This document shows, in pieces, positions 5,957-10,502 of a stretch of 10,502 nt of DNA. Both the position numbers and the translations under genes were made by a program. How positions within the stretch are numbered: position 1 is the stretch's first letter; every line of letters begins with the position of its first letter. The notes under the pieces were generated by a model that had not been told where the DNA came from, ran no database searches, and saw nothing but the letters and a program-made list of their open reading frames with translations. This stretch comes from DATFMP01 sp035266845. Lineage in GTDB: Bacteria; SAR324; JACQKK01. Location of the stretch: assembly GCA_035266845.1 (NCBI GenBank), contig DATFMP010000030.1, forward strand, positions 1-10,502. Direction: 5' to 3'.

Positions 5957-6598
5957 ATGAGCGAGCCGTTGCGGCGCAGGCTGGAGCGGCTGGCCGCCCG
6001 GCTGGCCCACGAGTCGCTGTCCCCGGCGCTGGAGCGGCGCCTGGCCGCCTTGCTGGACGAGGCGGAGTTGGCCGCGCAGCGCGCCAGCGGCGCCGGCAAG
6101 GCCGCGGCGGCACAGGCCGGCGGCACCCCTGGGGCGGGGAACTCCACGACGGAGCGCTTCACAGCCGATGCGCCGATCCAGGTGTGGTGCGATGGCTCCT
6201 GCGCGCCGAACCCCGGCCCCGGCGGCTGGGGGGCCATCATGGAGCAGGACGGACGGCGCGTGGAGCTGAGCGGCGCATCGCCCCAGAGCACCAACAACAT
6301 CATGGAGATGACCGCGGCCATCGAGGCCCTGACCCGCACGCCGGAGGGAGCGCGAGTGCACGTCACCACGGACAGCCGCTACGTGATGGACGGCATCACG
6401 CGCTGGCTGCCCGGCTGGAAGCGCAAGGGCTGGCGCAAGGCGGACGGCAAGCCCGTGCTCAACCAGGGCCTGTGGCAGGCCCTGGACGCGCTGGTGAAGG
6501 TGCGCCACGTGCGCTGGGCGTGGGTGGAGGGCCACACGGGCCACCCGGAGAACGAGCGCTGCGACGAGTTGGCCAACGCCGCCCGCCGCGCTCAGTGA
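5957..6598 (+). CDS. rnhA: Ribonuclease HI with N-terminal extension
   Basis: This 213-residue protein cleaves the RNA strand of RNA-DNA hybrids, removing Okazaki primers and R-loops. The catalytic core covers about residues 73-213. The four acidic residues are present: Asp79 in WCDGSC, Glu117 in NNIMEMTAAIEAL, Asp139 in TTDSRYV and Asp203 in NERCDELAN. The conserved His193 lies in GHTGHPENE. The basic segment WKRKGWRKADGKPV matches the substrate-binding handle of E. coli RNase HI. The first 70 residues are extra. They are rich in Arg, Leu, Ala and Glu, predict amphipathic helix (RRRLERLAARL, ERRLAALLDEAEL), then an Ala/Gly linker. They do not look like the aromatic hybrid-binding domain of eukaryotic-type RNase H1. 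The ribosome binding site is weak, but no good start occurs nearer the core. The stop is TGA. Confidence 0.93.
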   Translation: MSEPLRRRLERLAARLAHESLSPALERRLAALLDEAELAAQRASGAGKAAAAQAGGTPGAGNSTTERFTADAPIQVWCDGSCAPNPGPGGWGAIMEQDGRRVELSGASPQSTNNIMEMTAAIEALTRTPEGARVHVTTDSRYVMDGITRWLPGWKRKGWRKADGKPVLNQGLWQALDALVKVRHVRWAWVEGHTGHPENERCDELANAARRAQ

Positions 6599-6656
6599 GG
6601 GTTCCGACCCGCGGCCAGTAGAGCGACAAGGTTTGGTTTTCGGATCAGATCGTGGC

Positions 6657-7094
6657 CCAAGGGGGCGCCGCCCCCTTGGAATCCCCGCCAGGGACAAGCC
6701 CCCTGGACCCCATTTGTGTGGGGTGTAGGGGCCCGTGGCCCCTACTGGAAGGGGGAGGTACGGACGCGGCCGAGCGCGCGCGACCGCCGGCAGCACCTCC
6801 CCCCTCCGTAAACCCGAAAATCGATGCCTGACGGAGCACGAGGCTGTGTTTGGAAAAGGGTTTTTAAGCGGCTGAGCCGCTTAAGAACCACAAGACATCC
6901 CGTGTGGGGGCCAAGGGCCCCCACACCCCCGATACGGTCCCTGACCGAGCCCAGCGGGGTCTTGCCGGCAATGAGAGTCCAGGGAGCCAGGCTCCCTGGT
7001 GGGGGGGGGGTTGGGGGCAACGCCCCCATCACCATCATGCTTTTCAAAACAGAACCTAGGGCCTTTTTCCACAGGGGCAAGGGGCCGAGGGCCC
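6657..7094. repeat. Cluster of about eight perfect hairpins, non-coding
   Basis: The 750 bp between rnhA and iscR contain no credible gene. Much of it is a string of perfect inverted repeats, most with a 3-nt loop: 6657-6679 (10-bp stem CCAAGGGGGC), 6688-6706 (6-bp, 7-nt loop), 6725-6745 (9-bp GTAGGGGCC), 6864-6884 (9-bp TTAAGCGGC, extendable to 6861-6887), 6902-6926 (11-bp GTGTGGGGGCC), 6979-6999 (9-bp CCAGGGAGC), 7012-7028 (7-bp TGGGGGC) and 7082-7094 (5-bp GGGCC). A wider dyad pairs GGGGGAGGT (6751-6759) with ACCTCCCCC (6795-6803). A run of ten G lies at 7001-7010. Imperfect inverted arms 6841-6858 and 7040-7057 (15 of 18 matching) bracket the second half. The stems differ in sequence, so this is not a simple tandem array. 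Confidence 0.75.
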
Positions 7095-7135
7095 GGACGG
7101 ACGGCGCGCGTGTGCGATTCCAAGCCGCTTTTCGT

Positions 7136-7213
7136 TTGACATCCAGTCCGCGGCGGCCCTAACCTCACCATATAGCACCTGATTTGTACGGATTCTTCGC
7201 TTCCCTGTAAGAT
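7136..7213 (+). promoter_or_regulatory. Candidate promoter region of the isc operon
   Basis: TTGACA at 7136-7141 is a perfect -35 box, but after 18 nt only TAACCT (7160-7165) is available as a -10. A second candidate is TTGTAC (7184-7189) with TAAGAT (7208-7213), 18 nt apart. The local base composition is AT-richer than elsewhere. I cannot decide between them, and I see no clear IscR type-1 site. Confidence 0.3.
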
Positions 7214-7263
7214 GAGTGTGTTGGACGGATAGCGGGTATTTGCGGGATGAATTAGGACAGATT

Positions 7264-7325
7264 CGGTGCCATATGCGGCCGGCCCAGACGGGCCGGGGCA
7301 GTGGCACCGCGGGTTGGGGACCCGC
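7264..7325 (+). promoter_or_regulatory. Structured 5' leader of iscR: nested hairpin plus second hairpin
   Basis: An outer 8-bp stem CGGTGCCA (7264-7271) with TGGCACCG (7302-7309) encloses an inner 7-bp stem CCGGCCC (7279-7285) with GGGCCGG (7290-7296) around loop AGAC. A second hairpin, GCGGGT (7309-7314) with ACCCGC (7320-7325), starts at the last base of the first, so the two stack or compete by one base. The iscR ribosome binding site TGAGGAG (7334-7340) begins 9 nt after it. This could be a leader that controls translation or stability; it does not match a riboswitch I know. Confidence 0.45.
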
Positions 7326-7348
7326 TGGGCGCTTGAGGAGATCGGGGC

Positions 7349-7780
7349 ATGCTGAAGCTGTCGAAGAAGGTGGACTACGGGTTGATCCTGCTCAGCCGGT
7401 TGCGGGAGCAGCCCATGTCGGCCAGCGCACGGGAGATGGCGGAACGCTACAAGCTGCCCTCGCACATGGTGGCGAATATCCTCAAGCAGCTCACGGCCGC
7501 CGGCATCCTGGTCTCGACGCGGGGCGCCCAGGGCGGCTACGAGCTGGCGCGCGACGCCTCGCGGATCAGCTTGGCGGATATCGTCAATGCCCTGGAGGGG
7601 CCCATCAGCCTGGTGGACTGCGCCGGCGAAGATCCGACCTGCCGCTATACGGAGCAGTGCCCCACGCACGAGCCCATCCAGAACGTGCACCGGCGCTTCC
7701 AGGAGTTCATGACCGCCTACACGCTGGACGAGGTCATCGGGACGCGAGGTCAGGGGCCTTTTCAATTTCAGTTGGGGTGA
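7349..7780 (+). CDS. iscR: Rrf2-family Fe-S cluster regulator IscR
   Basis: This 143-residue transcription factor binds a [2Fe-2S] cluster and in known cases represses its own isc operon when clusters are plentiful. The winged helix-turn-helix covers about residues 1-70 (KVDYGLILLSRL, SAREMAERYKLPSHMVANILKQLTAAGILVS, then the wing RGAQGGYELAR). The cluster ligands follow: Cys91, Cys98 and Cys104, plus His107 in CPTH, equivalent to the Cys3-His set of E. coli IscR though with one extra residue between the first two cysteines. The ATG at 7349 has TGAGGAG 8 nt upstream. iscS follows after 7 nt, so the two are cotranscribed. Conservation of all ligands argues for a true sensor and not a cluster-free Rrf2 paralogue. 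Confidence 0.93.
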   Translation: MLKLSKKVDYGLILLSRLREQPMSASAREMAERYKLPSHMVANILKQLTAAGILVSTRGAQGGYELARDASRISLADIVNALEGPISLVDCAGEDPTCRYTEQCPTHEPIQNVHRRFQEFMTAYTLDEVIGTRGQGPFQFQLG

Positions 7781-7787
7781 CGCAGCG

Positions 7788-9002
7788 ATGAAGACACCGA
7801 TCTACATGGACAACCATGCCACCACCCGCGTGGACCCGCGGGTGCTGGAGACCATGCTGCCCTATTTCTCCGAGAAGTTCGGCAACGCCGCGAGCCGCAA
7901 CCACACCTTCGGCTGGGAGGCCGAGGAGGGCGTGGAGAAGGCCCGCGAGCAGGTCGCCGGCCTGGTGGGGGCGGAGGCCAAGGAGATCATCTTCACCAGC
8001 GGCGCCACGGAATCGGACAACCTGGCGCTTACGGGCGTGGCGGAGTTCTACCGCGAGAAGGGCGACCACATCATTACCTGCGTCACCGAGCACAAGGCAA
8101 TCCTGGACACCGCGCACATGTTGGAGAGCCGCGGCTTCAAGGTAACCTTCCTGCCCGTGGACAAGCAGGGGATGATCGACCTGGATCGGCTCCGCGACAG
8201 CATCACGGACAAGACGATCCTGGTCAGCCTGATGGCGGCCAACAACGAGATCGGCACGCTGCACCCCCTGGCCGAGATCGGCAAGATCACCCGCGAGAAG
8301 GGCGTGCTGTTCCACACCGATGCCACCCAGGGCGTGGGCCACATGGACATCGACGTGGACGCCATGAACATCGACCTGGCCTCGTTCACGGCCCACAAGA
8401 TCTACGGCCCCAAGGGCATCGGCGCGCTTTACGTGCGGCGCCGCAAGCCCCGTGTGCGCTTGAGTCCGCTTATCTACGGCGGCGGCCACGAGCGCGGCAT
8501 GCGCTCCGGCACGCTGAACGTGCCGGGCATCGTAGGCTTCGGCGCAGCGGCCAAGCTGATGCTGGACGAGGGCGTGGCGGAGAAGGAGCACCTGCTGGCC
8601 CTGCGCACCCGGCTGCAGGAGGGCATCACGCGCGAGATGGAGCACGTGCACCTGAACGGCCACCCCACCCAGCGCCATCCGGGCAATGTGAACCTCAGCT
8701 TCGCCTTCGTGGAGGGCGAGAGCCTGCTGATGGGCATCAACGAGATCGCGGTCTCCTCCGGCTCCGCCTGCACTTCGGCCAGCCTGGAGCCCTCCTACGT
8801 GCTGCGGGCCCTGGGCGTGGGCGATGACCTGGCCCACTCCTCCATCCGCTTCGGCGTCGGCCGCTTCAACACGGAGGCCGAGGTGGACTACGTGATCCGC
8901 CGCGTCGTGGAGGTCGTCTCGCGCCTGCGCGAGATGTCGCCCCTGTGGGAGATGGCCCAGGAAGGCGTGGACGTGAGCACCGTCAACTGGAACGTGCACT
9001 AG
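7788..9002 (+). CDS. iscS: Cysteine desulfurase IscS
   Basis: This 404-residue PLP enzyme converts cysteine to alanine and a persulfide that supplies sulfur to IscU, tRNA thiolation and other acceptors. The PLP lysine is Lys204 in SFTAHKIYGPKG. His101 lies in VTEHKAIL. The catalytic cysteine is Cys328 in SSGSACTSAS, on the long mobile loop typical of group I enzymes. Length, the SSGSACTSASLEPSYVLRALG block and the C-terminus (EGVDVSTVNWNVH) match proteobacterial IscS rather than NifS or SufS. The start ATG is 7 nt after the iscR stop. A 96-nt gap separates it from iscU. Since selenophosphate synthesis can draw selenium delivered by IscS-type enzymes, it might also serve the selenoprotein nearby; that link is inference. 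Confidence 0.97.
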   Translation: MKTPIYMDNHATTRVDPRVLETMLPYFSEKFGNAASRNHTFGWEAEEGVEKAREQVAGLVGAEAKEIIFTSGATESDNLALTGVAEFYREKGDHIITCVTEHKAILDTAHMLESRGFKVTFLPVDKQGMIDLDRLRDSITDKTILVSLMAANNEIGTLHPLAEIGKITREKGVLFHTDATQGVGHMDIDVDAMNIDLASFTAHKIYGPKGIGALYVRRRKPRVRLSPLIYGGGHERGMRSGTLNVPGIVGFGAAAKLMLDEGVAEKEHLLALRTRLQEGITREMEHVHLNGHPTQRHPGNVNLSFAFVEGESLLMGINEIAVSSGSACTSASLEPSYVLRALGVGDDLAHSSIRFGVGRFNTEAEVDYVIRRVVEVVSRLREMSPLWEMAQEGVDVSTVNWNVH

Positions 9003-9098
9003 CGGGTCCCCCCTCCAAGGGGCCGGCCTGGACGGAACGACAACGAACTGAATGAGATCGGACAGATCGGTTAACCGTCGGAACCAGGAGATTCATTC

Positions 9099-9485
9099 AT
9101 GGCGTACAGCGAAAAGGTCATCGACCATTACAGCAAGCCCCGCAACGTGGGCAGCTTCACCAAGGAAGAGGACGGCGTGGGCACGGGCATCGTGGGCGCG
9201 CCGGAGTGCGGCGACGTGATGAAGCTGCAGATCAAGGTGGAAGGCGACCGCATCGTGGATGCGCGCTTCAAGACCTTCGGCTGCGGCAGCGCCATCGCCA
9301 GTTCGTCCCTGGCCACCGAGTGGGTGAAGGGCAAGACGCTGGACGAGGCCCTCACGATCAAGAACACGCAGATCGTGGAGGAGCTTTCCCTGCCCCCGGT
9401 GAAGATCCACTGCTCGGTGCTGGCCGAGGACGCCATCAAGTCCGCCATCGCCGACTACAAGAAGAAGTCCGGGCAGGCCGAATAG
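9099..9485 (+). CDS. iscU: Fe-S cluster assembly scaffold IscU
   Basis: This 128-residue scaffold protein builds [2Fe-2S] clusters from iron and IscS-derived sulfur and hands them on with HscA and HscB. All functional residues are present: Cys37 and Asp39 in APECGDV, Cys62 in FGCGSAI, and His104 and Cys105 in KIHCS. LPPVK (98-102) is the known recognition motif for the HscA substrate-binding domain, which fits the downstream hscB and hscA. The N-terminus MAYSEKVIDHYSKPRNVGSF is almost the E. coli sequence. The ATG at 9099 follows AGGAG (9086-9090) by 8 nt. Confidence 0.97.
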   Translation: MAYSEKVIDHYSKPRNVGSFTKEEDGVGTGIVGAPECGDVMKLQIKVEGDRIVDARFKTFGCGSAIASSSLATEWVKGKTLDEALTIKNTQIVEELSLPPVKIHCSVLAEDAIKSAIADYKKKSGQAE

Positions 9486-9516
9486 CTGCGCGGCACCCAT
9501 CCGTCGTCGGCCGCGC

Positions 9517-9539
9517 CGGCCCGGTGATCAGCCGGGCCG
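9517..9539. other. Hairpin in the iscU-hscB gap where iscA would usually be
   Basis: Perfect 8-bp arms CGGCCCGG (9517-9524) and CCGGGCCG (9532-9539) enclose a 7-nt loop, 32 nt after the iscU stop. No T-run follows, so it is not a classical terminator. It may stabilise the iscRSU part of the message or dampen transcription into hscBA. The whole 151-nt gap (9486-9636) has no coding content that I can see. Confidence 0.4.
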
Positions 9540-9636
9540 CTCGGATGCCGCAGGTCCGTGCTCGGCCGCGGGCCGAAGTCGCACGGTGCCGGGGCCGCCC
9601 AGGCATCGCTTGCCCCCAATCCACTTCCCCGCACCC

Positions 9637-10194
9637 ATGACCGCGCAGGCAGATTACTTCGAGCTGTTCAGCCTTCCGTGGCGCTACGAGATCGACCGGT
9701 CGGCCCTGGAGGCCGCTTACGAGCGGCTGACCCTGGCGCATCACCCGGACTTTGTCGCCACCGCGCCGGAGGCGGAACGCCAGGAGGCCGAGCGGCTTTC
9801 CGCCGCCGTGAACGAGGGCTATCGCACGCTGAGCCGCGACGCAGAGCGGGCCGCGTACCTGCTGGGCCTGCTGGCGGGCGGGCGCGAGCTGAACACCACC
9901 GCGCTGCCGCCGGGCTTTCTGCAGAAGATGTTCGGGCTGCAGGAGGAGGTGGAGGAGTTGGGCGAGGTATCCGACGGCGGGGGCGATGGCCGCCGCGCGG
10001 AACTGCGTGCCGAAGCCGAGGCGGAGCTGGAGACGATCCAGGCCGAGCGGGCGCGGCTCTTCACCCAGGCGGGCACGGAGCCGGGACAGGCCGCGCTGGA
10101 GCCGCTGCAGGCGATCCAGTCCAACCTGAACTGCGAGCGCTACCTGCGGCGCCTGCTGGATCGGCTGGACGGCCAGCGCACCGACGACGACTGA
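9637..10194 (+). CDS. hscB: Fe-S co-chaperone HscB (J-domain protein)
   Basis: This 185-residue DnaJ-type partner stimulates the HscA ATPase and brings IscU to it. The J-domain covers about residues 6-80: DYFELFSLPWRYEID at the start, HPD at 36-38 in LAHHPDF, and AAVNEGYRTLSRDAERAAYLL. The C-terminal three-helix part (about 95-185) begins LPPGFLQKMFGLQEEVEEL, like the IscU-binding domain of HscB, and ends in an acidic tail RTDDD. It is slightly longer than E. coli HscB. The start MTAQADYFELF aligns with the family start. The frame is open 17 codons further up, but that stretch is Pro/Arg-rich and not conserved in type. No clear ribosome binding site is visible. The stop is TGA. Confidence 0.93.
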   Translation: MTAQADYFELFSLPWRYEIDRSALEAAYERLTLAHHPDFVATAPEAERQEAERLSAAVNEGYRTLSRDAERAAYLLGLLAGGRELNTTALPPGFLQKMFGLQEEVEELGEVSDGGGDGRRAELRAEAEAELETIQAERARLFTQAGTEPGQAALEPLQAIQSNLNCERYLRRLLDRLDGQRTDDD

Positions 10195-10294
10195 GCTGCG
10201 GCCGGGCGGCAGGCCCCTCCCCGCGGAGGAAGGCTGCGGGCGCGCCCGCCGCGTGCGAAACGAAGCCATTGGCAACCGGAATTCAGCGAGAGTC

Positions 10295-10502
10295 ATGGAG
10301 AACGCGAGCAAGGAACGCATTATCGGGATCGACCTGGGCACCACCAACTCGCTGGCCGCCACCGTGTTCGAGCACGGGCCGGAGGCCATCCGCGAGGAGG
10401 GGCACGGCGCGATCGTCCCCTCCGTGCTGCTGCGCCAGGACGGCGGCTGGATCGTGGGCGACGAGGCCCGCGAGGCCCGCACCGAGGCTCCGGAGCGCGT
10501 GG
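10295..10502 (+). CDS. hscA: Hsp70-type Fe-S chaperone HscA, 5' part
   Basis: The first 69 codons of an Hsp70 are visible and run off the end of the window. MENASKERIIGIDLGTTNSLAATV is the phosphate-1 loop of the actin-like ATPase domain. EEGHGAIVPSVLLRQDGGWIVGDEAREA continues as in HscA. HscA uses ATP to bind LPPVK of IscU and promote cluster transfer. Assignment to HscA instead of DnaK rests on the position directly after hscB and on the HscA-like spacing after PSV. The 100-nt gap after hscB holds no strong ribosome binding site; the ATG at 10295 is the one that gives the normal N-terminus. Confidence 0.88.
   Translation, partial: MENASKERIIGIDLGTTNSLAATVFEHGPEAIREEGHGAIVPSVLLRQDGGWIVGDEAREARTEAPERV

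Noticed and set aside
6657..7094. CRISPR array
   Set aside because: The hairpins have different sequences and irregular spacing; there are no identical direct repeats with spacers.
7136..7155. Possible IscR type-1 operator at TTTGACATCCAGTCCG
   Set aside because: The GAC and GTC half-sites are too close together and the flanks do not match the known site; not enough to call.
6742..7765. Several open frames across the rnhA-iscR gap, including 6824-7162 plus and 6881-7765 minus
   Set aside because: Their translations are products of the hairpin repeats (Gly/Pro/Arg-rich) with no ribosome binding site or domain.
7734..8999. Open frame of 421 codons antisense to iscS
   Set aside because: His/Val/Ala-rich shadow; iscS has all catalytic residues.

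Overview
The window is a GC-rich bacterial chromosome segment with short intergenic gaps. UGA ends at least five ordinary genes here, so the genetic code looks standard. The Isc proteins closely resemble proteobacterial ones and the glycine decarboxylase is split into two subunits. The single tRNA gene has no encoded CCA. I cannot assign a genus or even a firm phylum; a proteobacterium or a neighbouring uncultured lineage is plausible.

Layout. Positions 1-756 hold the 3' part of a subtilisin-like (S8) protease with a divergent C-terminal domain of the CFI-box type. A 133-bp MITE-like palindromic repeat follows (762-894). On the minus strand gcvPA and gcvPB (3773 down to 904) overlap by 4 nt and encode the two halves of the glycine cleavage P-protein. 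A class I SAM-dependent methyltransferase (4054-4878) is divergent from them. After a second intergenic palindromic repeat (4919-5002), the minus strand carries a redoxin gene, a tRNA-Arg(CCT) gene and the tRNA promoter. On the plus strand follow an RNase HI with an unusual N-terminal extension, a 440-bp cluster of perfect hairpins, and then an Isc iron-sulfur operon: iscR, iscS, iscU, hscB and the start of hscA.

Main discovery. The redoxin gene (5587 down to 5099) reads through an in-frame UGA placed exactly where the catalytic cysteine of the family's WCPYC motif belongs, giving WUPYC. Directly downstream is a hairpin with an apical AGUUG loop whose G lies 17 nt after the UGA, which fits the bacterial SECIS rule. 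I infer a peroxiredoxin-like selenoprotein with Sec45 and Cys48. A conventional gene caller would truncate it to a C-terminal fragment lacking the active site.

The Isc genes act together. IscS takes sulfur from cysteine, IscU scaffolds the cluster, HscB and HscA release it, and IscR senses cluster supply and regulates the operon. iscA, usually found between iscU and hscB, is absent from that place. The iscR leader contains a nested hairpin followed by a second hairpin just before the ribosome binding site. The other notable feature is the set of non-coding palindromic elements (762-894, 4919-5002, 6657-7094), which no gene explains.
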